DNA from: Fusibacter bizertensis
GTDB lineage: Bacteria; Bacillota; Clostridia; Peptostreptococcales; Acidaminobacteraceae
DNA: 64,000 bases
Assembly (NCBI RefSeq): GCF_029914245.1
Contig: NZ_JARYZI010000002.1
Span: forward strand, 124,001 to 188,000
Direction: 5' to 3'
Shown: piece after piece, positions 9,922 to 18,871 of the stretch
Layout: every line of letters begins with the position of its first letter
Position numbering within the stretch: the stretch's first letter is position 1
The notes under the pieces: generated by a model
The model's database searches: none
What the model saw: the letters and a program-made list of their open reading frames with translations, nothing else
Told to the model about the DNA's origin: nothing
Position numbers and translations under genes: made by a program

Positions 9922-9998
9922 AATGACCTCCTAAGTTGATCTAATATATTTTAATAGTTACTTTTTTTAACCATTAGATATATATCCACAACATCTAG

Positions 9999-10015
9999 TT
10001 GATAATCATTATCAA
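9999..10015. promoter_or_regulatory. Fur box upstream of sodA
   Basis: The palindrome TTGATAATCATTATCAA contains an exact 7-1-7 Fur core (TGATAAT-C-ATTATCA), 78-94 bases before the sodA start. The same 15-base core recurs at 54370-54384 in the feo locus. Confidence 0.88.
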
Positions 10016-10039
10016 TGCCGTTGTAATAATTTTGTAATA

Positions 10040-11839
10040 TTAGCAATCAATTGCAGTTTGATTTTTACCATTACTCTTTGCTTTATACAAAGCCTGGTCT
10101 GCACACTGAATCCATTCTTCCATCGTGACAGTATCACTTGGTATAAAATTAACCATTCCTAGACTTAAAGTTACACGTGTTGTTATACCTTCACCTACAG
10201 GAATTTCGATTTCTTCAATTGCTCTTCTCAAGTTTTCACATACTTCAAAAGATTCAGCTTTAGAATAGCCTTGAAGAATTGCTGAAAATTCTTCACCACC
10301 ATATCTTGCGATCAAATCTTTTTTCTTAGTAATATTTTGATTAAAAGCAGCACTCACTAACCTAAGACAATCATCACCTGCTAAGTGACCGTAAGTGTCG
10401 TTAAATAATTTAAAATTATCCAAATCCATCATGACTACTGTCATCGCTCTACTACGCTCTTTATTTTTCGAAAATGACTTATAATAAAAATCATCAAATT
10501 TTCTACGATTTGGGAGTCCAGTTAGACCATCACTAAAAGATAAGCGACTTAATGATTCATTCATTTCTTGCAAATCTCTTGTACGCTCAGCAACTTGACT
10601 TTCAAGGCTTGCTACTATATTGGTTAATTTTATAGCCATTTCGTTAAAAGAGCGGCTTAATTGGCCCAATTCATCTCTTCTGATTTCATCACTGATAAAA
10701 TCGTATTGTCCCTCAGCTAATCTTTTAGATGCCATGTTGAGGTTTAATATTGGTCTTGTAATCCAACGCGATAATAGCCATGCCAGTCCAATGAACAAAA
10801 TACTACTTAAAGAAACTAAGACTACGGTTTGTCTCATGGCTGAACTCATTTTTCCTAAGACATCTTCTTTAGATAACAGAATATATATTTTCCAATCTAA
10901 ATTTTCATTATTGTATTCTTTAGAGACTATATAGTAACTCTGATCTCCTATTATAATATCATGTTGGTCTTCCTGAGTTGTATTCTGTATAGCAGCTTTT
11001 ATTAGTTTATTATCACTATCTTTTGCATTTACAAGTTTAGATTCCCCATTAATCATTTGAAAAATCTCATCAGATGCCTTAGAGGAAGCTACCAATTGAC
11101 CAGATGAATCTGTGATGAACACCATTCCATTTTCCCGAGTTGGGATACTTGCTAATGACTCTCCAAGCCAAGTCAAAAGATAATCAGATCCAAAAACACC
11201 TATGAGTTTATCGTCTACATAAACAGGATAACTTGCCGTTATTGTGGGCAACTTAAAGACAAAGTGATTATATACATCACTAAAAACAGGTTGGTGTTCT
11301 TGAACTGCCTTCGTGTACCATGGACGCGTCGTTGGGTCAAACGCATCAAACTTCTCCACAAAATCCAGTGCAGTTCCATCACTTGCTATATTATAATACT
11401 CGGATGCACCATTAGTTGATTGATCATTTTTAACAACTTGTAGATCGTTATTGATTGTTCTCCTAGCGCCATAAAAGCGTTTATCAGGAAATGCAACGTA
11501 TGACATAGCAACTTCAGGAAATTCTGAAACCAATATTGAAAAATAACTTTCCCTATTTGTCGAATTATCAATTTTTAAAATACCGGATTCTAAATTTTTA
11601 ACATTTATAACATTCAATTGAAGGGCTTCACTAAAATGATGAGCTAACAACTCTTCAACTTGAATCAATGCTTGCTCTGATATTGTTTCAACGGTGATTT
11701 TTGAAACCTGATTTGCGCCATTTAAAAGCAAATACATCAATATCACTATAACAACTAGCAAAGGGACAACAAACGGAATGATAAATGCTGTTCTAATTGA
11801 CTTAAACCGATACCATCTCAAAGGTTTTTTTAATCTCAT
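10040..11839 (-). CDS. Membrane diguanylate cyclase with extracellular sensor
   Basis: Predicted to make c-di-GMP from two GTP. The 599-residue protein has one N-terminal helix (about 16-38), a long extracellular region (about 40-310) resembling a double Cache sensor ('FDPTTRPWYTKA', 'ASYPVYVDDKLIGVFGSDY'), a second helix near 315-335, a HAMP linker, a coiled segment and a GGDEF domain. The active site is 'GGEEF' at 514-518. The product-inhibition RxxD motif is replaced by 'KKKD', so feedback may be weak. The ATG at 11839 has GGGAG seven bases before it; an upstream ATG thirteen codons earlier lacks a site. c-di-GMP riboswitches lie at 49215-49507 in this window. Confidence 0.92.
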   Translation of the reverse strand: MRLKKPLRWYRFKSIRTAFIIPFVVPLLVVIVILMYLLLNGANQVSKITVETISEQALIQVEELLAHHFSEALQLNVINVKNLESGILKIDNSTNRESYFSILVSEFPEVAMSYVAFPDKRFYGARRTINNDLQVVKNDQSTNGASEYYNIASDGTALDFVEKFDAFDPTTRPWYTKAVQEHQPVFSDVYNHFVFKLPTITASYPVYVDDKLIGVFGSDYLLTWLGESLASIPTRENGMVFITDSSGQLVASSKASDEIFQMINGESKLVNAKDSDNKLIKAAIQNTTQEDQHDIIIGDQSYYIVSKEYNNENLDWKIYILLSKEDVLGKMSSAMRQTVVLVSLSSILFIGLAWLLSRWITRPILNLNMASKRLAEGQYDFISDEIRRDELGQLSRSFNEMAIKLTNIVASLESQVAERTRDLQEMNESLSRLSFSDGLTGLPNRRKFDDFYYKSFSKNKERSRAMTVVMMDLDNFKLFNDTYGHLAGDDCLRLVSAAFNQNITKKKDLIARYGGEEFSAILQGYSKAESFEVCENLRRAIEEIEIPVGEGITTRVTLSLGMVNFIPSDTVTMEEWIQCADQALYKAKSNGKNQTAIDC

Positions 11840-11904
11840 ATGTAATCTCCCATCAGTCAGTATACAATTATTACCCACATATTTTGATTAATCTCACAAT
11901 CATA

Positions 11905-11933
11905 AAAAAAGAAGAGATTAAACTCTTCTTTTT
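11905..11933 (-). terminator. Terminator of yibE/F gene
   Basis: The stem AAAAAGAAGAG/CTCTTCTTTTT with a six-base loop overlaps the stop codon of the YibE/F gene and is followed on the minus strand by a run of T. Confidence 0.8.
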
Positions 11934-13123
11934 AAGTGATTTCTATTGTTTCCACGAGAATATAAGAAACCTGAAACCATTGCAGTAAGTGGAAGTGTCA
12001 TCAAAATTCCCAAACTACCAATTATGGCTTGTAAAATCTCTATAACCACCATTTCACGATTCATCAAATCAAGCAAAGAGGGATTGTAAGTAATTAACAG
12101 TAAAACCGTTGACAATGAACTCCCTATATAAGCCAACACCAAAGTGTTTGCCATGGTACCCATGATATCCTTGCCAATGGTCATACCAGAAGAAAAAAGT
12201 TGCGCAAAAGAGTGTGCAGCATATTTTTCCTTCATTTCATATAACGATGACGAAATTGACATTGATACGTCCATAACAGCGCCCATTGCACCAATTAAAA
12301 TCGCACCAAATATAACCCCTTTTAAATCAACTGGGTGATCCGGATTCATCAATAGCAAATAAACAGATGCTTCATCAACAACACCAGTCAATTTTAAAAA
12401 TAAATCCATTACAAGTACAAGAACTGCGGACAAAATTATACCGCTCATACAACCAATGATTGCAGCCATTGTCTTTTGGTTAATACCACTTACTACAACA
12501 AGTGTCATAACAACAATAAAAACACAAATCAACATTGACCATAGATAAATGTTGAAACCGGACAATACTGCAGGGATAAATACAAAAAAGATTGCCATAA
12601 TAGTCAAAATAAGCGAGAACAAAGTTTGCAAACCTTTTGTGCCACCAAATATCAATAGAAGCACTGCAAATATCACGCCCAGAACTATCAATATATTAGT
12701 TCTGTAATACTCGCCGAATACCCAATTTGTTCCATAGTACTCATTGTCCGCTTCATAGAGTAAAATTTTATCTCCTACTTCAATTTCTTTTGGCAACACC
12801 TTGAGATAATTGTTTAGACTTTGAAGTACGTCCACAGTATTTCCTTTCGAATCACCTGATGAAAATTTAGCTTTGAAAAGGATATCTTTAGACAAAAAAT
12901 TTATGCCTTCATTTGTATCAAGATCGTCTTGAATCACATCTACAATTTCTGTTACAACTGCGCGCTCTACATTCATTTGATTCTCAGCGTTTAACTCAAA
13001 CATATTTTTACTAGCAATTTTATTTCCTACAAAAATCATTAATACCGAAACCAATATCACTAAAAAATAGAGTCCGCCATATTCTTTCTTTTTCTTTTTT
13101 CCTTTTACGATTACTTTTGCCAT
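11918..13123 (-). CDS. YibE/F family membrane protein
   Basis: A 401-residue membrane protein with a short basic N-terminus, one anchor helix (about 17-35), an extracytoplasmic domain (about 40-140) and seven or eight helices. The 'GLQTLFSLILTIMAIFFVFIPA' region and the 'GAILIGAMGAVMDVSMSISS' segment are typical of YibE/F proteins. Family function is not firmly established. GAGGA lies six bases before the ATG. It appears monocistronic, with hairpin terminators on both sides. Confidence 0.85.
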   Translation of the reverse strand: MAKVIVKGKKKKKEYGGLYFLVILVSVLMIFVGNKIASKNMFELNAENQMNVERAVVTEIVDVIQDDLDTNEGINFLSKDILFKAKFSSGDSKGNTVDVLQSLNNYLKVLPKEIEVGDKILLYEADNEYYGTNWVFGEYYRTNILIVLGVIFAVLLLIFGGTKGLQTLFSLILTIMAIFFVFIPAVLSGFNIYLWSMLICVFIVVMTLVVVSGINQKTMAAIIGCMSGIILSAVLVLVMDLFLKLTGVVDEASVYLLLMNPDHPVDLKGVIFGAILIGAMGAVMDVSMSISSSLYEMKEKYAAHSFAQLFSSGMTIGKDIMGTMANTLVLAYIGSSLSTVLLLITYNPSLLDLMNREMVVIEILQAIIGSLGILMTLPLTAMVSGFLYSRGNNRNHLKRRV

Positions 13124-13140
13124 GAATTATCCTCTTTGTC

Positions 13141-13178
13141 GTTTCAACAAAAACGCAAAAGCAAATGCTTTTGCGTTT
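13141..13178 (-). terminator. Terminator of ferritin-like gene
   Basis: A twelve-base perfect stem AAACGCAAAAGC/GCTTTTGCGTTT with a four-base loop lies sixteen bases after the ferritin-like stop codon and is followed by a short T-run on the minus strand. Confidence 0.85.
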
Positions 13179-13193
13179 CTGAAATATTTTATA

Positions 13194-13706
13194 CTATAAT
13201 CTAAACTTCCTAATATCGTCTTTCATTCTCTCGATATCAGTTAAAAAATCTTCTATGTCATGTTCATGCTCTAACTCATCGTTTAAAATCGTAATTGCCA
13301 TCTGATAAGTTGAATGGTCTTTCCCATTTGTAAACTCAGCAATTTCCTCATAACGTTGAATTGCGCATCTTTCACCCTCAAGATTTTGTTTAAGTATCTC
13401 TTCAATATAAGGATCTGTCGGTTCTGCATATGGACACTTTGCATACTCTAACCAAAGAGCCGGATTAAGTAGTGGTGTGCCACCTAACTGTAGTATCCTA
13501 TTAATTAATAATTCAGCGTGACCAAATTCTTGAGTTGCATGAAGCAAGAGTTCTGGTTCAACTTCACTTCTCATTGGACCTTCCATTACTCTAGCACCAA
13601 CCCAGTACTGATAATATGCAAGCCATTCTTCGGCTAAAGCCTCATTGAGCATCCTAATTAATTTTTCAACATCCAAGTTTGCAATTGCAATTGCTTTCTT
13701 ACCCAT
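13194..13706 (-). CDS. Dps-like ferritin of the thioferritin (DPSL) type
   Basis: Ferritin-fold four-helix protein of 170 residues. Iron-ligand pattern residues sit in 'LAEEWLAYYQYW', 'TQEFGHAELLI', 'LEGERCAIQRYEEI' and 'LNDELEHEHDIEDF'. Two cysteines, in 'AKCPYAEP' and 'GERCAIQRY', match the thioferritin signature that separates Dps-like (DPSL) proteins from classical Dps and bacterioferritin. Such proteins mineralise iron at the expense of peroxide. AGGAGG lies seven bases before the ATG. The nearby superoxide dismutase would make the peroxide such a protein consumes. Classical bacterioferritin is less likely because the cysteine pair is present. Confidence 0.82.
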   Translation of the reverse strand: MGKKAIAIANLDVEKLIRMLNEALAEEWLAYYQYWVGARVMEGPMRSEVEPELLLHATQEFGHAELLINRILQLGGTPLLNPALWLEYAKCPYAEPTDPYIEEILKQNLEGERCAIQRYEEIAEFTNGKDHSTYQMAITILNDELEHEHDIEDFLTDIERMKDDIRKFRL

Positions 13707-13755
13707 AGTAACCTCCTTATTTTAGTTATACCTCTACTAGGATTATACTCTTAAT

Positions 13756-14034
13756 TTATAATATCGTAAAGATTTGATCTAGACGCGTCATGCTAAAAAC
13801 GCGAGCTACATCTTTTTGCAGGTGTTTCAGCACAATTTTACAATCCATTTCCTTACACTTTTTGTATAGACCTACAAGGACACCTAATCCAGTACTGTCT
13901 ATAAAATAGCATACTGAAAAATCGAGTTCAAAGGAAGTCGGCTCAGCCGCTAATAAATTGTAAGCCATTTCTCTAAATTTTGCTGCTTCTTGCACAGAAA
14001 ATTGCTCTGGCATCTTAATAATTTCCATTTTCAT
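13756..14034 (-). CDS. STAS domain protein, anti-sigma factor antagonist type
   Basis: A single STAS domain of 92 residues. The phosphorylation loop 'FIDSTGLGVLVGLYK' keeps the Ser-Thr pair found in SpoIIAA/RsbV proteins. In such systems a kinase phosphorylates this serine and a PP2C phosphatase removes it. The ribosome site GAGGAG is made by the last codons of the chemoreceptor gene; the two genes are three bases apart and almost certainly cotranslated. Order: ATPase, chemoreceptor, STAS. The natural partners are the kinase-like ATPase at 16040-17422 and perhaps the active PP2C protein at 25002-26441. Confidence 0.88.
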   Translation of the reverse strand: MKMEIIKMPEQFSVQEAAKFREMAYNLLAAEPTSFELDFSVCYFIDSTGLGVLVGLYKKCKEMDCKIVLKHLQKDVARVFSMTRLDQIFTIL

Positions 14035-14037
14035 GAT

Positions 14038-16038
14038 CTACTCCTCAACTTTAAATTTTTCTACTAAAGTGTTTAATTCTGTAGCCATTGCAGTTAACTC
14101 TTCACTACCAGCAGCAATACTCTCTAATAGAGCTGTTTGCTCTTCAACTGCTGCTGCAACTTCTTGTGCGTTTGCAGAGTTTTGTTCTGACAGCGAAGAA
14201 ACTGTATCAATTAAATTCAGAATAACTTCTGAACTGCTAACTTCATTATCAGTTATCTCTACAATTTTCTTAACATCATTTGAAACTGATCCCACAGACT
14301 CATAAATTCTAACAAATGCACGGTCAGTCGCCTTCGCCTTTTCAACGCCAGTATCAACAGCGATATTTCCTTCGTTCATAGACTTAACTGCTAGATCAAT
14401 TTTTTGGATCATTTCTCCGACAACTTTTGTAATTCCGTTAGCTTCATCACCCGTTTGCTCAGCTAATTTTCTTACCTCTTCAGCTACAACTGCAAAGCCT
14501 CGTCCGTGTTCACCAGCTCTAGCTGCCTCTATCGATGCATTAAGCGCCAATAAGTTAGTTTGGTCTGAAATAGAATTTATTGTTCCTATAATACCCTTTA
14601 TTTCAGAAGATAAAGCTTCTAATTCTTTTAAATTTTCACTTGTTACATCAGTTAAAGATTTAATCTCGGAAATAGACTTTAAAGTATTCTCTATACTTTC
14701 TCTTCCAACTCCAACACTTTCAAGTGTAGATAAAGTGTTTTTATCTGATTCTATTGCATTTATTTTCGCAAGTTGAATTAAGCTACTCAACTGTAAAATA
14801 GTTTCAGTTGTTTCTAAAATCGATTTACTTTGAGATGAAGAATTATCGGCAACATCCTGTATTGCTTTTGCCACACTTTGCGATGCGTCACTGACCTCAT
14901 TGGTTGAACTTGCGATATCATCAGAGGACTTAGCAACTTCATTTGCTCCTGTTTTTACTTTATAGACAATTCCATTTTGATGTTCAATCATCTTATTAAA
15001 AGCGATACCAATCTTCTCGATTTCATCCCCTGTTTTGATTTGAGAAGAAACCGTTAAATCACCGTCTCCAGCTAAAGTCATCAGATTCGATAGTTTAGCA
15101 AGTGGCGATGTAACACTTTTCGTGACAAACAAATAACTAATCAACATCGCGATAATTAAGGAAACTACCATGATAGCGATCAGTAAGTTTCTAATTCCTA
15201 GTGTCGTCGACATATAGTCATCATAATTTGCAGTAATCGCCAATCCAAAGTTGCCTACAGTTGTATATTTAACATATTTCTTTACGCCTTCATAAGTATA
15301 TGTTTTGCTCCCAGACTTATTTGTTTGTACATCTGCTAACATCTCATTTAGCGTTGGTATATTAAACTCATCCATATGTTTGTTGAACTCAAACTCCTGA
15401 TTTATATGTGATAAAATCAAACCTTCATTATCAAACATGAAGCTATAACCACCATCAAAAACTTTAATCGATTTTGCATGTGCAGAAATAACATCAAACT
15501 TAATGGTTGTGATAATTGTTCCTACAACGTTATTGCCTTGTTTCAAAGGTTGTGCGATAGCAATAACTGGTAAATTCGTTACTTTGGATATAATGGCAGC
15601 GCTCTGGCCGATACCACCAGCTAAAGCATCTTGATAATACTTGCGGTCGCTTACATCAATCGATGAGTTCATGTCATTGCTTGCTGTTATTGTTTTACCC
15701 TTGTTATTTGTAATTAGAATCATCTCTACAACATCACTGTGTGCTTCAGCTGTACTCACGAGTTGTTTGTATACATCCGCTTTAAGGGATGTATTTCCTG
15801 CGGCAAAATCAATGATACCGTTATCTTGACTCATAATTGCACCTATTAACTGTGCACCTTCAATTTCACTGCCTATTGCATCAGCTGTTAAACTTACTAA
15901 ATCATCTAACTTATCGTATACAGATGTCTCTGTCGCATTGGTAAATTGTATTAAGGATGTTATCCCAAGCGTTGCAAGCGGAACTAAGATAACAAACAAC
16001 ATAATCAGCATAATTTTTAATTTTAAACTTTTCAACAT
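14038..16038 (-). CDS. Methyl-accepting chemotaxis protein with Cache sensor
   Basis: A 666-residue transmembrane chemoreceptor. Helices lie at about 8-30 and 282-304, enclosing an extracellular double-Cache-like domain ('[20 protein letters not shown]', '[20 protein letters not shown]'). A HAMP region follows, then a methyl-accepting signalling domain whose hairpin tip is intact ('[20 protein letters not shown]'). It would pass ligand signals to CheA/CheW. It begins one base after the stop of the ATPase gene and overlaps the ribosome site of the STAS gene, an unusual operon for a chemoreceptor. Confidence 0.94.
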   Translation of the reverse strand: MLKSLKLKIMLIMLFVILVPLATLGITSLIQFTNATETSVYDKLDDLVSLTADAIGSEIEGAQLIGAIMSQDNGIIDFAAGNTSLKADVYKQLVSTAEAHSDVVEMILITNNKGKTITASNDMNSSIDVSDRKYYQDALAGGIGQSAAIISKVTNLPVIAIAQPLKQGNNVVGTIITTIKFDVISAHAKSIKVFDGGYSFMFDNEGLILSHINQEFEFNKHMDEFNIPTLNEMLADVQTNKSGSKTYTYEGVKKYVKYTTVGNFGLAITANYDDYMSTTLGIRNLLIAIMVVSLIIAMLISYLFVTKSVTSPLAKLSNLMTLAGDGDLTVSSQIKTGDEIEKIGIAFNKMIEHQNGIVYKVKTGANEVAKSSDDIASSTNEVSDASQSVAKAIQDVADNSSSQSKSILETTETILQLSSLIQLAKINAIESDKNTLSTLESVGVGRESIENTLKSISEIKSLTDVTSENLKELEALSSEIKGIIGTINSISDQTNLLALNASIEAARAGEHGRGFAVVAEEVRKLAEQTGDEANGITKVVGEMIQKIDLAVKSMNEGNIAVDTGVEKAKATDRAFVRIYESVGSVSNDVKKIVEITDNEVSSSEVILNLIDTVSSLSEQNSANAQEVAAAVEEQTALLESIAAGSEELTAMATELNTLVEKFKVEE

Positions 16039-16039
16039 T

Positions 16040-17422
16040 TCATACCACCCTATTCGTTATTTTTGCAATCACACTATTCCCAGTTAAATATAAAGTATCT
16101 ACAAAATTATTAACTAGAAATAAACCTCTTCCACTTTCTTCTAAGATGCTCTCTAATGGCAGTGCATGTTTTACCTTAATACGCTCTCTTCTTGATTGTA
16201 AGTCGAAAATTTCTATATAAAGTTCTTTTGAATTAACATATACAATCACTTTAATTGGAACCTTATCATCCAAATCACTTCCATGCTTATATGCATTGGT
16301 TAACAACTCCATAAAGACCAACCGAAATGAAAATGGATCAACTTCAGTTGGTAACTTCTCAAGCATCACATCAATCCTGTTCTGTGCTTCCATAACACCG
16401 TGAAATATCTCTTCATAAAAAGTCCCTTGAAATGTGAAATCCATAAAAACAGAACATTGATCTCGCTGTTTTTCAACACCACTTATATAGAGTTGATTGG
16501 ACAATTCCTCTGCCAATCGGAACACATCCGTCTTATATCGCTCTACAAAATCAAGGTTAAACTCAATATTACCTAAAGATAACCACTTAAGGGTCTCAAT
16601 AGGGATCTTCATTAATTCATCCTCATCATAGCTTTCATCTAATAAATTGATAATCTCATCATCACTTGTACACATCACACCTGAACCACCGTGATTGATA
16701 AGATGTAGTATGCCTTTACAGCTATCAAGATGCCATATCTGATATGATAAACTTTTGATTTCAAGTGCCTGATCAACACGGTCTATTAGTTTTTCAGTCA
16801 TTTCAAGTAGTGAGGTTGATTCGCTCTGCCATTCATAGCTGTTAATCACTCTTTGAAAATATTGCTCCATGGCTATTATAAATACAGAAGACAAAATCAG
16901 GTCATCTTCAAGTTCACCCACCCAACCAAAATGATGTTCTTCTATAGACAATGTGAAATAAAACGACTTCGGCCGAGATGTCGTCACATAGTGTAGTGGT
17001 TTGATGTAGCAACCATTTTGTACCCAATTTTGACTTAATGCTAAATGTCTTTGCAGCATCGATGCCTCTGACATTGAAACTTCATCACTCTTAGCCGGTT
17101 TCGCTACCGTTAGAGTTGCAGGTCTTCCGTTAATTTCAATGTAATTTGAGGTTAATTCAAGCCAAACCATTTTATCATCGCTTATATGTATTGGGTAAAC
17201 CAAACTACCTAGTGACCTTTTCTTCTTTTTCATCTCAGACATTCTTTGACTAGCAAGTGGCTGAAATGTTTTGAGTATCGATTCTAGTGATTTTAACTGT
17301 ATTGAAGGAATCAACTTTTCAGCACTTTTGTTGTATAATACAATTCGATTGTCTTGTATAATTACAACTGCATCTGTATATAAATCGATAAATTCCTTGT
17401 AAGCATTTAAATCGTTGTGCAT
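16040..17422 (-). CDS. PAS-like / degenerate SpoIIE-type PP2C / RsbW-like HATPase protein
   Basis: A 460-residue cytoplasmic protein. The N-terminus (about 1-110) looks like a PAS fold. Residues about 137-312 follow the layout of a SpoIIE-type PP2C phosphatase: '[15 protein letters not shown]' where active enzymes have a GGD block, '[10 protein letters not shown]' where they have GDVSGHG, and '[10 protein letters not shown]' for the NAGH block. The metal-binding aspartates appear lost. The C-terminus is an RsbW/SpoIIAB-like ATPase with N-box '[13 protein letters not shown]' and G-box '[13 protein letters not shown]'. GGAGG precedes the ATG at 17422, so I chose it over an ATG eight codons upstream. 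It leads the operon with the chemoreceptor and STAS protein. Phosphatase ancestry is inference from motif order. Confidence 0.75.
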   Translation of the reverse strand: MHNDLNAYKEFIDLYTDAVVIIQDNRIVLYNKSAEKLIPSIQLKSLESILKTFQPLASQRMSEMKKKKRSLGSLVYPIHISDDKMVWLELTSNYIEINGRPATLTVAKPAKSDEVSMSEASMLQRHLALSQNWVQNGCYIKPLHYVTTSRPKSFYFTLSIEEHHFGWVGELEDDLILSSVFIIAMEQYFQRVINSYEWQSESTSLLEMTEKLIDRVDQALEIKSLSYQIWHLDSCKGILHLINHGGSGVMCTSDDEIINLLDESYDEDELMKIPIETLKWLSLGNIEFNLDFVERYKTDVFRLAEELSNQLYISGVEKQRDQCSVFMDFTFQGTFYEEIFHGVMEAQNRIDVMLEKLPTEVDPFSFRLVFMELLTNAYKHGSDLDDKVPIKVIVYVNSKELYIEIFDLQSRRERIKVKHALPLESILEESGRGLFLVNNFVDTLYLTGNSVIAKITNRVV

Positions 17423-17514
17423 AAGGACCTCCAATGCTCTATTCATGGAAAATAGTTGTGTAAAAACAACAGTATTAACTATTTTGAATTAATAATAGTT
17501 ATTTTGCTTCATTC

Positions 17515-17543
17515 AGTATAGACTGTAAGAACTATTTTATCAA
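17515..17543 (-). promoter_or_regulatory. Vegetative promoter of the ATPase/chemoreceptor/STAS operon
   Basis: On the minus strand TTGATA and TATACT are separated by 17 bases, about 95 bases before the ATPase start. The rest of the 342-base divergent gap (17423-17764) is A/T-rich; I see no convincing -35/-10 pair for the plus-strand regulator. Confidence 0.7.
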
Positions 17544-17764
17544 CCATTGTATGATACTTTTTTTCTACTTTTTTAAATTATTGTAATCTTGCATTTCCTT
17601 ACATTTTTTAAATGAATGCACTTTTTATATTGTAATGATATATAATATTTTGACGAGATAATTCCAGCTACACGCTTTGGTGCCCCAACAATGCATTATA
17701 TCACATATTAAATATTCTATACCAAATGCTTGTCAAATGAATACTATATAAGGAGATTCCGTCT

Positions 17765-18517
17765 ATGTCCAACCACAAAGTCATAGTTGTCGATGATGAA
17801 AATGATCATTTCGATGCATTGCATAGCTTTTTAGCAGTGCACGATATTGACTATCAGCGCTATCCAACTTTTGATACTTATTTAGATGAACACCATTTAA
17901 ATGCTCATATACTTATAGCCGACTCAAAAGATATACTCTCAAAATTTCCAGTTTCAAAATGTGAAACTGAACAAAACTATCACAAGCTTTACAATTGTAC
18001 ATACTTAATTGCTTATGAACCTGATAATTGTCACGAAACATTAAAGAAGGCACTAATACACGGCGCTGATGATTATGTTTTATTTCCACTACACCACGAA
18101 CTGCTTTGCTTAAAAATTCGTTCTCAGCAGAAAAAGCTTGCCTATCTTGAAGAACTTTACGCAATCGATCAAAATACCATTGTTCACAACAACATGGCAA
18201 TCGATCCTTTTTCGAAGCAGATTTTTATGAATGGCAAAAGGATGGACTTAACGCAATCAGAATTCAATATCCTTTATACCTTAGCTAAGAAACCGAGTGA
18301 AGTTTTTAGTATGGAATATCTTTTTCAAATGATTACAGGACAAAAGAGCCTTGGGGACTACAATGCACTGATGACCCATGTCAGTCGTCTTCGAAAAAAA
18401 CTCGCACAGATTGATCCTTCACACCACTATATTGTTACTGTTCGTAACCGAGGCTATAAATTCAACGCACATAAAGGGATTACTTCGCCTGAGGAAGTGA
18501 AAAATATGTATCTATAA
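17765..18517 (+). CDS. OmpR/PhoB-type response regulator with divergent receiver
   Basis: DNA-binding regulator of 250 residues. The receiver starts with the acidic 'VVDDEND', and the expected phospho-acceptor aspartate is in 'ILIADSKDIL', but the rest of the receiver is poorly conserved. The winged-helix domain (about 150-240) is clear: 'LTQSEFNILYTLAKKPSEVF' and the C-terminal 'HYIVTVRNRGYKF'. AAGGAGA lies eight bases before the ATG. No histidine kinase is adjacent; it is divergent from the ATPase/chemoreceptor/STAS operon and may control or be controlled by it. Confidence 0.85.
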   Translation: MSNHKVIVVDDENDHFDALHSFLAVHDIDYQRYPTFDTYLDEHHLNAHILIADSKDILSKFPVSKCETEQNYHKLYNCTYLIAYEPDNCHETLKKALIHGADDYVLFPLHHELLCLKIRSQQKKLAYLEELYAIDQNTIVHNNMAIDPFSKQIFMNGKRMDLTQSEFNILYTLAKKPSEVFSMEYLFQMITGQKSLGDYNALMTHVSRLRKKLAQIDPSHHYIVTVRNRGYKFNAHKGITSPEEVKNMYL

Positions 18518-18571
18518 TCCCATTACACTTAATCCATTTATTCCCTCTATATCACACTTAAAACACAAATT

Positions 18572-18613
18572 AAAAGGAGCTCATCAATTTGATGATCAGC
18601 TCCTTTTTTAATT
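18572..18613. terminator. Terminator between convergent regulator and copZ
   Basis: Ten-base arms AAAAGGAGCT/AGCTCCTTTT, with an inner CATCA/TGATG pair and a T-run on the plus strand; the reverse strand has a shorter T-run. Confidence 0.85.
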
Positions 18614-18617
18614 TTTC

Positions 18618-18827
18618 CTATTGAATTCCAACGACATCGTAACCAGCATCATCAACAGCTTCAGTCAAGATTGAATCAGCAACATCACTTGTTATTTCAA
18701 GTACGGCTATTTTGTCTTCTAAATTAACTTCTACAGTGCTAACACCCTCAACAGCGCTCAAAGCTTTTTCTACTCTCATCTTGCAATGATTACAACTCAT
18801 ACCCTCTATTGTCATTGTTTTTTTCAT
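18618..18827 (-). CDS. copZ: Copper chaperone, heavy-metal-associated domain
   Basis: A 69-residue HMA domain protein. The metal-binding motif is 'GMSCNHCKMRVEKAL', the CxxC site that binds copper(I) and delivers it to copper ATPases or a repressor. The ferredoxin-like fold is completed by 'GVSTVEVNLEDKIAVLEI' and 'AVDDAGYDVVGI'. The ATG at 18827 follows GGAGG by four bases; an earlier ATG eight codons upstream is not preceded by a site. No copper ATPase is next to it, so the partner must be elsewhere. Confidence 0.92.
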   Translation of the reverse strand: MKKTMTIEGMSCNHCKMRVEKALSAVEGVSTVEVNLEDKIAVLEITSDVADSILTEAVDDAGYDVVGIQ

Positions 18828-18871
18828 AGTTCCTCCACTGTTTCTTATCATTTTAATAGTCTAAACTACCC

